Positions 28,192 to 35,375 of a DNA stretch of 64,000 nucleotides are shown piece after piece. A program made the position numbers and the translations under genes. Position 1 is the stretch's first letter. Every line of letters begins with the position of its first letter. This DNA is from Catenibacillus scindens (GTDB lineage: Bacteria; Bacillota; Clostridia; Lachnospirales; Lachnospiraceae), in contig NZ_JACHFW010000007.1 of the NCBI RefSeq assembly GCF_014202115.1, positions 1 to 64,000 of the forward strand, read 5' to 3'. The notes beneath the pieces were generated by a model, which did not search any database, was not told the DNA's origin, and saw only the letters and a program-made list of their open reading frames with translations.

Positions 28192-30159
28192 CTACAGCCC
28201 ATAATCGGCGAGGAGTTCTTTAAACTCATCAGAGTCTGTAAACCCGGCCAGAACTTCTCTGCGGGAATCCCCGGCCTCAAGACGCCTTACCCAGGCATTC
28301 AGTCCATCCTGATCCGGATTCCGGTCCAAAATCGCCCGGTAGCAGATCCTTACAAATTCCTCATTGGACAGATTTTTATTGACAAACTCATCAGAGCCGA
28401 TAAATCCGTCGGGAAGCTGGGCGGCGTAGCTTCTATCCGCCAGGATCAGTCCTGTCCAGTCATTAAGGCCTTCCACATCCGGCTTTCTGTCCAAGAAGAT
28501 TTCATAACACCGGCTTACATACCTGGTCACGCCGTCATTCTGATCCCGGTTTTCGCTTAACGGGATGTTGCCCCGGACAATGCCGAAATCTTCACAGATA
28601 CCTGTAAATTCATCGGACTCGATAAAGCCTCTCAAAACGTAAAGTCTTGAAAATCCCTGATTCAGCCGTTCCAGCCAGGCCGCCTTACCTGCGGCGTCGG
28701 ATTTACGGTCCATGCAGGTATTATACAAAATTTCAATATATTCTTCATCGCTCACATTTTTGTCGGTAAATTCCGGGCTTAAAATAAAGTCCCGCACAAC
28801 CTCGGCGCCGGTGGTCTCGCCGCTGACTAGCACATCCACCCATTCCTGCAGACCGGCGGCATCATATTTTCTATCAAGGACTATGGTATAAAGGCGGCTC
28901 ACAAAGCCTGGCACACCGGTCAGCTCTTCCTCCTCATCGGAGGGCACTTCTCCGTAATAGAGGTTCAGGTCTGTATATCCGCTGATACCATCAATCACCC
29001 CCTGAGATGTAAACTGCCACATCATATAATCACCGTCATAGGTTGTATTGCGGCCTTCAATAGATTCATAGGAAGGATACTCCTGCCCCACCTCCTGATA
29101 ATAAAAATACTGGGCTACCCACGTATTATACAGGCTGTTAATCCGGCTGGTTTCCCATGTCCACTCGCTGTCATAATCCTCATCCCAATCGTCCTGGAGA
29201 TAGAACTGGCTGCCATACATTGTAGCATTATATCCGGCGTCACTGATAGTTTTTAAAAAGGCAATGGCATTATCGGTACGCTGGGTTTTAGTTAATTCAT
29301 GGTTGCGGTAATCCTCATCCTCATAGCCTTCACAGTCGTAGGCCACCGGATATGTAATATTATAATCTTTAAGGACATTAATAAGGTACTGAGCTTCCTC
29401 AACAGCCTCCTCCTCTGTGAGAGCTGTGGAGAAGAAATAAGCGCCAACGCCTATGCCCGCCTCTGTGGCCCCCTCAAGATTCTCAATAGCTTTTTCATCC
29501 ATAACAATCTTTCCGGTGCCATAGCCTCTGTACGCCACACGGATTATGGCAAAGTCTACGCCGTCAGCGGCTACTTTTTCCCAGTCAATATCTCCATTCC
29601 ACTGTGATACATCAATGCCGTAGGCTGTGACCTCCTGATCCTGTACCGCAGAAAACGGCATAATCATAGAATCATATACGGCGTTCTGACGATAACTGCG
29701 GTCCGCTTCCGGGTCATCGTTGACAATCTGATTTTCAGCCACCTCATTCTGGGTTTCACTCCCGGACTGAAGCTGAGTTTCGCTTTCAATCTGTGTCTCG
29801 TTCTCAACTGAAGTCTCACTCTCAGACTGTGTTTCGCTCTCAATTTGTGTCTCGCTTTCAGTCTGAGTTTCGCTTTCAGTCTGAGTTTCGCTTTCAATCT
29901 GTGTCTCGTTCTCAACTAAAGTCTCGCTCTCAATTTGCGTTTCGCTCTCGCCCGAAGTCTCGCTCTCAACTATAGTCTGACTTTCAGTCTGTGTCTCACT
30001 CTGGATCTGAGTCTGGTTTTCTATGGTTTCCTGTGTCTGGGCGCTATTTTGCTCTAATGGTATTTCCTGGGCATAAGAAGGCGTAACCATCCCCGCAGTC
30101 AACAGCATTGCCAGCATTGCCGCCGCAGTCTTTTTGCTCAAGGTTTTTCGTGTTCTCAT
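28192..30159 (-). CDS. Secreted GH25 lysozyme with DUF4214 repeats
   Basis: This secreted protein of 655 residues would cut the MurNAc-GlcNAc bond of peptidoglycan. It has a signal peptide (about 1-30, ending PSYAQ), then about 100 residues of repeated Ser-Glu-Thr-Gln units as a flexible linker (about 40-138). The GH25 domain (about 179-400) starts YGIDVSQWNGDIDW and has the catalytic Asp-X-Glu in YDCEGY. Four DUF4214-type repeats (about 413-655) follow, each with a DRxxDxxGLxxW core and SDEF ending. I set the start at ATG 30157-30159 after GGAGGAAATG; the longer frame would hide the signal peptide. The same four-repeat module occurs in the protein at 50176. DUF4214 probably binds a surface polymer; that is inference. 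Confidence 0.92.
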   Translation of the reverse strand: MRTRKTLSKKTAAAMLAMLLTAGMVTPSYAQEIPLEQNSAQTQETIENQTQIQSETQTESQTIVESETSGESETQIESETLVENETQIESETQTESETQTESETQIESETQSESETSVENETQIESETQLQSGSETQNEVAENQIVNDDPEADRSYRQNAVYDSMIMPFSAVQDQEVTAYGIDVSQWNGDIDWEKVAADGVDFAIIRVAYRGYGTGKIVMDEKAIENLEGATEAGIGVGAYFFSTALTEEEAVEEAQYLINVLKDYNITYPVAYDCEGYEDEDYRNHELTKTQRTDNAIAFLKTISDAGYNATMYGSQFYLQDDWDEDYDSEWTWETSRINSLYNTWVAQYFYYQEVGQEYPSYESIEGRNTTYDGDYMMWQFTSQGVIDGISGYTDLNLYYGEVPSDEEEELTGVPGFVSRLYTIVLDRKYDAAGLQEWVDVLVSGETTGAEVVRDFILSPEFTDKNVSDEEYIEILYNTCMDRKSDAAGKAAWLERLNQGFSRLYVLRGFIESDEFTGICEDFGIVRGNIPLSENRDQNDGVTRYVSRCYEIFLDRKPDVEGLNDWTGLILADRSYAAQLPDGFIGSDEFVNKNLSNEEFVRICYRAILDRNPDQDGLNAWVRRLEAGDSRREVLAGFTDSDEFKELLADYGL

Positions 30160-30205
30160 GTCATTTCCTCCATTTCCTGTGTGTACCGCCGGGACAAGCC
30201 AAAGC

Positions 30206-30246
30206 GGCACAGGTTTTACAGATACTCCGGCTAAGATGGCTGTGCC
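30206..30246 (-). promoter_or_regulatory. Hairpin in the leader of the GH25 gene
   Basis: A 7-bp perfect stem, GGCACAG (30206-30212) with CTGTGCC (30240-30246), brackets 27 nt. It overlaps the 3' end of recD2 and lies about 50 nt before the GH25 start. There is no U-run, so it is not an ordinary terminator. It might protect the downstream message or affect translation. Confidence 0.35.
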
Positions 30247-32468
30247 GGTTGTTTCATTCCCATAACTTCCCCAATTCTCTGACACAGTCCGGTATAACGT
30301 TTTTGTTCACTGACGTTGCCGATCATCCTTTCCACCGTCTCTTCGCTTCCCACAATGACCACACACCTTTTGGCGCGGGTCACCGCAGTATAGAGAAGAT
30401 TTCTGTTAAAAAGCATTCTCGGTCCGGAAAGCAGCGGCAGGATCACTGCCGGGTACTCACTGCCCTGAGATTTATGTATGGTAACCGCATAGGCTAACTC
30501 CAGCTCATCTAACTGGCTGAAAGGATAGCTGACTTTGCGGCCCTCATCAAACTCTACAGTAAGTAATTCCGCAAAAGTATTGATTTCTTTTATAATACCG
30601 GTGTCACCGTTAAAAACGCCCACCCCTTTATCTACAGGGATATTGTATTTATCTGTAACTTCCCACTCAATCTGATAATTATTTTTTATCTGCATCACCT
30701 TGTCCCCTTCTCTGAAAAGGCCCTGGCGATGTTCCCTCTCCCTCTTGTCCGAGGAAGGAGGATTGAGATACTGCTGCAGGATCACATTGAGACGCTCGAC
30801 GCCAAGCTCTCCCTTGCGCATAGGGGTCAGCACCTGAATCTCATAGGGCGCCGCACCCACATTGGGAGGCAGCTTATCCCGGATCAGGGCAATCATCACG
30901 CCGATAATGGACGGAGTGTCATAACGTTTCATACAAAAAAAATCTCTTGTTTTATGCGCCAGGTCAATGGGAATGCCGTCGTTGATCTTATGGGCATTGG
31001 TGACGATGGCGCTCTCCAGTGCCTGGCGGAAAATCTTTGTCAGCCGCACAACGTTAAAGCAGTGGGAATTGATAATATCTTTCAACACGTTTCCCGGCCC
31101 AACAGAAGGGAGCTGATTCACGTCCCCCACAAGGATCAGCCGGGTTCCCGGCATGACAGCTTTGAGCAGGGAGTTCATAAGGTTTATGTCAACCATAGAC
31201 ATTTCGTCGATAATGATCACATCGGCCTCCAAAGGATTTTGCTCGTTGCGCTCAAACCGGGCCAACGCCTGGTCTTCCGGCGCTCCGGACAATTCAAGAA
31301 GCCGGTGGATCGTGGACGCCTCATAGCCGGTGGCTTCGGTCATTCGTTTTGCCGCCCGGCCGGTAGGGGCCGCCAGGCGGATCTCAAGATTTTCATATTC
31401 AAAATATTTGATCATGGCGTTGATGGTGGTTGTTTTTCCCGTTCCCGGTCCTCCGGTAATGACAAGAACGCCATGGCGCACCGCCTCCATAACCGCCATT
31501 CTCTGCATATCATCAAGGGCAATCCCCTCTTGCATCTCAATACGGCGAATCACTTCCGGCAGAGAGAGATCCTCCACGTCATAGGTCATATTAAGATTTT
31601 TCAGCATCCGGGCCACATTCAGCTCCAGATAATAATAGGAGGAAGCGTAGACCACCACTTCCCCGTCCATTTCCCGGACCATGATCTTTTTGTCAATACT
31701 CAGATCCATGAGATGCTTGTCGATGAGAGACGGATCAATGTCCAGAAGCTCCGACGTCCTGGCAACAAGAATATCTTTAGGCAGGTAAGTATGGCCGGAC
31801 AGAGTCCCCTGGGCCAGAGCGTAAATAATGCCGCTGCGGATACGGTAGTCGGAATTTTGCCCGATTCCCGCCCTGTGAGCGATCTCGTCGGCCAGTTTAA
31901 ATCCGATACCGGTAATGTCTTCTGCCAGCCGATAGGGATTTTCCCGGATAATATCATAGAGACGGCTGCCGTATTCATTATATATTTTTATGGCGTAAGT
32001 GGAAGAAATGCCGAATTTCGCAAGAAACATTGTCGCCTGGCGCATATCCTGCTTATCATGAAACTGTTCAAAAATCTCCTGAGCCTTGCGCTCGCTGATT
32101 CCTTTGATTTCGGCCAGGCGCTCCGGCTCCTCCTCGATAATGCGGAATGTGTCCTCTTTAAACTTAGAGACTATTTTGTGGGCCATTTTAGGCCCCACAC
32201 CTTTAATCGCCCCGGACGCCAGATAGCGCTCCACAGAATAAGCGTCCTCCGGTATTTCCACGGAAAACGTGTCGATCTTAAACTGCTGACCGTAAGTCAT
32301 ATGCTCCACATAGCTGCCCTGGGCTTTAATATATTCACCTTCACTGATGACTGGCATGGTACCAACGCACACAACTTCACTGCCTTGACACATTAAATTC
32401 AGCACAGTATATCCGTTGCCGTCGTTGTGATATACTATATGTTCCACCAGTCCCTGAAGCTCCTCCAT
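30231..32468 (-). CDS. recD2: ATP-dependent DNA helicase RecD2
   Basis: This 745-residue superfamily 1B 5'-to-3' helicase acts in replication-fork maintenance and repair in bacteria without RecBC. An N-terminal OB-like region comes first (VEHIVYHNDGNGYTVL), then helix-hairpin-helix motifs (IKGVGPKMAHKI and IKGISERKAQEI), which are the mark of RecD2 against RecD. The helicase core follows: Walker A TGGPGTGKTTT, DEMSMVD as Walker B, QLPSVGPGN, and the C-terminal VTIHKSQGSEYP. The length is normal. It lies between mreB (43 bp upstream) and the lysozyme gene and may share their transcript. A full antisense frame exists but reflects codon bias. Confidence 0.96.
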   Translation of the reverse strand: MEELQGLVEHIVYHNDGNGYTVLNLMCQGSEVVCVGTMPVISEGEYIKAQGSYVEHMTYGQQFKIDTFSVEIPEDAYSVERYLASGAIKGVGPKMAHKIVSKFKEDTFRIIEEEPERLAEIKGISERKAQEIFEQFHDKQDMRQATMFLAKFGISSTYAIKIYNEYGSRLYDIIRENPYRLAEDITGIGFKLADEIAHRAGIGQNSDYRIRSGIIYALAQGTLSGHTYLPKDILVARTSELLDIDPSLIDKHLMDLSIDKKIMVREMDGEVVVYASSYYYLELNVARMLKNLNMTYDVEDLSLPEVIRRIEMQEGIALDDMQRMAVMEAVRHGVLVITGGPGTGKTTTINAMIKYFEYENLEIRLAAPTGRAAKRMTEATGYEASTIHRLLELSGAPEDQALARFERNEQNPLEADVIIIDEMSMVDINLMNSLLKAVMPGTRLILVGDVNQLPSVGPGNVLKDIINSHCFNVVRLTKIFRQALESAIVTNAHKINDGIPIDLAHKTRDFFCMKRYDTPSIIGVMIALIRDKLPPNVGAAPYEIQVLTPMRKGELGVERLNVILQQYLNPPSSDKREREHRQGLFREGDKVMQIKNNYQIEWEVTDKYNIPVDKGVGVFNGDTGIIKEINTFAELLTVEFDEGRKVSYPFSQLDELELAYAVTIHKSQGSEYPAVILPLLSGPRMLFNRNLLYTAVTRAKRCVVIVGSEETVERMIGNVSEQKRYTGLCQRIGEVMGMKQPAQPS

Positions 32469-32511
32469 GCAGTCACCTCCTTATACCATGCATGGGCACC
32501 GAAGCTTATCT

Positions 32512-33531
32512 TCACATACGCACAGCGCTGTGAGCTGCGGCCAACTCGCCCATGCCCTCAATAAACTCCGCGTATCGCCCGGTACCGATGGCTACAACCG
32601 AGAGCGGGTCATCCACTGTGGTGGTGCGGATGCCGGTGGACTCTTCCAGAAGTTCTTCCATGCCGTAAATCTGACTGCCGCCGCCGGTGAGCAAGATGCC
32701 TCTCTGGGCAATATCCGCCGATAATTCCGGCGGGGTCTGTTCCAGTACCTGGTGAACACCGGCAACAATGGCCGAAGCTGCCTCGGTGAAGGCTTCCTGG
32801 GTTTCCTCGGAAGAAAGCTGAATCACTTTCGGCATCCCGGTGAGGAGATTCCGCCCCCGAACCTGGGCCATCACCGGTTCCGGCCGCTCATAGACAGAGC
32901 CGATGGACATTTTGATATCTTCCGCAGTCCGCTCACCGATGAGCATATTGTGCTTTCTGCGCATATAGCGGATCAGGGCGTCGTCAAAATCGTCGCCGGC
33001 GACTTTAATAGATGTACTTACTACTGTATCGCCCAGAGAAATCACGGCGATGTCTGTCGTCCCGCCGCCAATGTCTATGATCATGTTGCCGCTGGGCTTT
33101 GAAATGTCAATTCCCGCGCCGAGAGCGGCGGCAATAGGTTCCTCAATAATAATAACGTCTCTCGCCCCGGCTTCCATAGTCGCGTCGATAACGGCGCGCT
33201 TTTCAACCTCCGTGGCCCCGCTGGGGATACACACGCTCACTCTGGGCCGCCGGAGATTTTTCCGGCCCATGGCTTTATGAATAAAATATTTTAACATTTT
33301 TTCCGTAACTGTGTAATCAGAGATCACGCCCTGGCGCAGCGGCCGGACTGCCGCGATATTGCCCGGCGTCCTTCCGATCATCAGCCGTGCCTCCTCGCCG
33401 ATGGCTTTGATCTGATTAGTATCTTTATCATAAGCGACCACCGACGGTTCGCTTAAAACAACTCCTTTTCCACGTATATATACAAGAATGCTGGCAGTTC
33501 CCAAATCAATTCCGATATCTGAGCCTAACAT
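32512..33531 (-). CDS. mreB: Rod shape-determining protein MreB/Mbl
   Basis: This bacterial actin homologue of 339 residues polymerises under the membrane and guides the elongation machinery, keeping rod or ovoid shape. The actin ATPase signature motifs are GIDLGTASILVY (phosphate 1), DIGGGTTDIAVISLG (phosphate 2) and LTGGGSQIYGME (adenosine). I set the start at ATG 33531: AAAGGGG lies upstream and it gives the family-standard MLGSDIGIDLGT; the TTG at 33564 adds 11 unlikely residues. MreB and Mbl are not safely separated by sequence alone. It is transcribed toward recD2, with a possible promoter at 33599. Confidence 0.93.
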   Translation of the reverse strand: MLGSDIGIDLGTASILVYIRGKGVVLSEPSVVAYDKDTNQIKAIGEEARLMIGRTPGNIAAVRPLRQGVISDYTVTEKMLKYFIHKAMGRKNLRRPRVSVCIPSGATEVEKRAVIDATMEAGARDVIIIEEPIAAALGAGIDISKPSGNMIIDIGGGTTDIAVISLGDTVVSTSIKVAGDDFDDALIRYMRRKHNMLIGERTAEDIKMSIGSVYERPEPVMAQVRGRNLLTGMPKVIQLSSEETQEAFTEAASAIVAGVHQVLEQTPPELSADIAQRGILLTGGGSQIYGMEELLEESTGIRTTTVDDPLSVVAIGTGRYAEFIEGMGELAAAHSAVRM

Positions 33532-33598
33532 TACTTTCCCCTTTCCAAATATGCCTTTTTTCAAGGCATTTAGTAGTGTTCAAATCGCATACAGTACT

Positions 33599-33626
33599 AT
33601 TATAACTGATTTTCTGTAAATTACCA
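33599..33626 (-). promoter_or_regulatory. Possible mreB promoter
   Basis: The minus strand has a perfect TATAAT at 33599-33604, with TGGTAA (33621-33626) 16 bp upstream as a poor -35 box. The start of transcription would be about 60 nt before the mreB ATG. Confidence 0.35.
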
Positions 33627-33790
33627 TAAAAATATTACATAAATTGTAACAATTCCATTCTTATATATACCGGGATTTTTTTCCAGAAAACCTGTTATTT
33701 ATGGGTTTTTCCGGAAAATTCCAGATTTTTATCACTTAAATTTCACAAAATTTTCATCATGTTTTTGTAAAATTTTTTTAAGATATAGGA

Positions 33791-33819
33791 TTGTATAGTT
33801 TTCGATTACGTGATAAAAT
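33791..33819 (+). promoter_or_regulatory. Promoter of the teichoic-type operon
   Basis: TTGTAT (33791-33796), a 17-bp spacer and TAAAAT (33814-33819) give a good sigma-A-type promoter on the plus strand. Transcription would start near 33826, so the operon has a leader of about 310 nt that contains all of inverted repeat copy B. Confidence 0.5.
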
Positions 33820-33854
33820 AAGCCTCATAGTAGTAGGGGCACGCGGAATTTTTT

Positions 33855-34003
33855 GTAACAGTTCAGCCATCAGGGATGGGCAGGATGATTTATGCTTGCA
33901 TAAGGATCAGCCGCCCATTCCTGATGAAGTGACCGCCCGATAATGAGCAAAGGAGCGGCATAAGCCGCAGGTCAGCGCAGCGTAGGCGTGGCTGAACTGT
34001 TAC
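33855..34003. repeat. Nested inverted repeat, copy B (long form)
   Basis: This 149-bp element is closed by a 15-bp perfect inverted repeat (GTAACAGTTCAGCCA at 33855-33869, complement at 33989-34003). Inside is a second stem of 14 bp with one G-T pair (33868-33881 with 33913-33926), capped by a TTATGC/GCATAA hairpin. Further right, GCGGC-ATAA-GCCGC (about 33955-33968) lies between TGACC and GGTCA. The result is a branched, RNA-like structure in the leader of the teichoic-type operon. Copies A and C look like internally deleted versions. Confidence 0.88.
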
Positions 34004-34134
34004 GATTTTTATATTCAGCCACAGGGCTGGTTTTATCAGGTTCCTGCTGCTTTTTTGTTGCAGTAAACAAAGACGGCATTCTCTGCCTTCCTTTATGGGC
34101 CGGGCTTTATCGGGATGTATGGTGAAGCTCGCCA

Positions 34135-35274
34135 TTGGTAAAAACTATGAAAATACTTGTTGCGTGCGCTCAGGTTTTTCTGGGCATCATCTATTTTTTT
34201 ATGAAATTATGTCCGGTAGAAGACAAAGTGGTGATGATTTCCCGCCAGGCCAACCGGCCATCCCTGGATTTTACTCTGATCCGGCGCCATCTTTTAAAAC
34301 AGGCGCCACAGATAAAGATCGTCACCCTCTGTCATACATTGGAAAAAAGGCTCAACGCCAAATATATTGATCTGATCAAATATGGTTTTCATATGTTGAA
34401 GCAGATGTATCATATTGCCACAAGCAAAGTGGTTGTGCTGGACACCTATTGTATCGTTGTTTCCTTATTAAAGCACCGGAAAAATCTGCAGATCATACAG
34501 ATATGGCACTCCATGGGCAGCATGAAAAAGTTTGGCTACACTGCTCTTGACACGCCTGAGGGCGTTCCCTCAAAGACTGCCCGCCTGCTCCATATGCACG
34601 AAAATTACACCTGTGTCCTGGCCAGCTCCCCGGCTTACAGCCATGACCTTGCCAGAGGTTTTAACTGTGATGACAGTATTGTGAGAATCATGCCTCTTCC
34701 GCGGACAGACCTGCTGCGCAGCGCAAAATACAAAAAGAAAAAGCGCAGTGAAATTTATAAAAAATTTCCGGAACTGGAAGGGCGCCGCGTCATTTTATAC
34801 TGTCCAACATTCCGGAAAGATGAGGAAAAGATGCGGGCTGCCATTGAAAATCTGACCCTGTTTCTCGACGAAACCAAAGATATTCTTGTATTCATGCCCC
34901 ATCCGCTTTCAAAGATTTCCATAAGCGGTCCGGGAATTTTATGTGCGCCGAATTTTTCATCCTTTGATATGCTTTTTGTAGCGGACGCAGTGATCAGCGA
35001 TTATTCCTGCATTGTTTATGAAGCTGCCTTTATCGGCCTTCCGGTTTATTTTTATAATTTCGACATGAGCCGCTACTTGCAAGAGCGGGGACTGGCCATT
35101 GACTATTACAAAGAAATCCCCGGACCATCCAGCAGCGATCCCCAGGTTCTTATGGATGCCATCCACAGCGGCATATATGACTGGGACCGTCTGAAAGCCT
35201 TTTCAGACAAATACATATGTTACAGCGGTCATGCTGGGCAAGACATTGCCCGTTATATTCTTTCTTTTTTATAA
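34135..35274 (+). CDS. CDP-glycerol/ribitol glycerophosphotransferase family protein (TagB-like)
   Basis: This 379-residue peripheral membrane enzyme belongs to the Glyphos_transf (TagB/TagF) family, which transfers polyol phosphate from a CDP-polyol to a lipid-linked primer or chain. The N-terminal hydrophobic helix anchors it (ILVACAQVFLGIIYFFM). IIQIWHSMGSMKKFGY carries the catalytic-site His, and FMPHPLSKI plus DAVISDYSCIVYEAA form the donor-binding half. At 379 residues it has the TagB length, which suggests that it primes the polymer. The annotated start is TTG 34135; ATG 34147 is equally possible and neither has a strong ribosome site. It is the first gene of a seven-gene operon. Confidence 0.87.
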   Translation: MVKTMKILVACAQVFLGIIYFFMKLCPVEDKVVMISRQANRPSLDFTLIRRHLLKQAPQIKIVTLCHTLEKRLNAKYIDLIKYGFHMLKQMYHIATSKVVVLDTYCIVVSLLKHRKNLQIIQIWHSMGSMKKFGYTALDTPEGVPSKTARLLHMHENYTCVLASSPAYSHDLARGFNCDDSIVRIMPLPRTDLLRSAKYKKKKRSEIYKKFPELEGRRVILYCPTFRKDEEKMRAAIENLTLFLDETKDILVFMPHPLSKISISGPGILCAPNFSSFDMLFVADAVISDYSCIVYEAAFIGLPVYFYNFDMSRYLQERGLAIDYYKEIPGPSSSDPQVLMDAIHSGIYDWDRLKAFSDKYICYSGHAGQDIARYILSFL

Positions 35275-35301
35275 AAACGCCTGATTCCCATTTGCGGATA
35301 G

Positions 35302-35334
35302 ATCGCTGCCGGTCACATGGTGACCAGCAGCGAT
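35302..35334 (+). promoter_or_regulatory. Intercistronic hairpin
   Basis: GGTCAC-ATG-GTGACC (35311-35325) sits inside an outer ATCGCTG/CAGCGAT stem (35302-35308 and 35328-35334). There is no U-run after it, so it is more likely a processing or stability element between the first two operon genes than a full terminator. Confidence 0.45.
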
Positions 35335-35375
35335 ACATCTTTATGAGGCATAACAAGTGAGGTATTTCTATTTAT

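Larger units (their letters stand above)
33565..34134. other. Divergent intergenic region between mreB and the teichoic-type operon
   Basis: This 570-bp region holds no convincing gene. It contains the possible mreB promoter (-10 TATAAT on the minus strand at 33599-33604, weak -35), a very AT-rich block to about 33830, the promoter of the rightward operon (33791-33819) and the long inverted repeat copy B (33855-34003). Short open frames inside the repeat look like chance. Confidence 0.7.

Noticed and set aside
29755-30035. Short regular repeats resembling a CRISPR array
   Set aside because: The repeats are in frame, encode the Ser-Glu-Thr-Gln linker of the lysozyme, and have no unique spacers of constant length.
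30160-30250. Riboswitch (c-di-GMP or c-di-AMP type) before the lysozyme gene
   Set aside because: Some GC-rich pairing exists, but the conserved cores of these classes are not present.
30729-32396. Long plus-strand open frame opposite recD2, 555 codons
   Set aside because: It lies wholly antisense to a well-conserved helicase gene. Its product has no recognisable domain and is rich in His, Arg and Gly, as expected from the reverse complement of the codon bias.
33890-34135. Minus-strand open frame of 81 codons in the mreB upstream region
   Set aside because: It is built from inverted repeat copy B and has no ribosome site or recognisable product.
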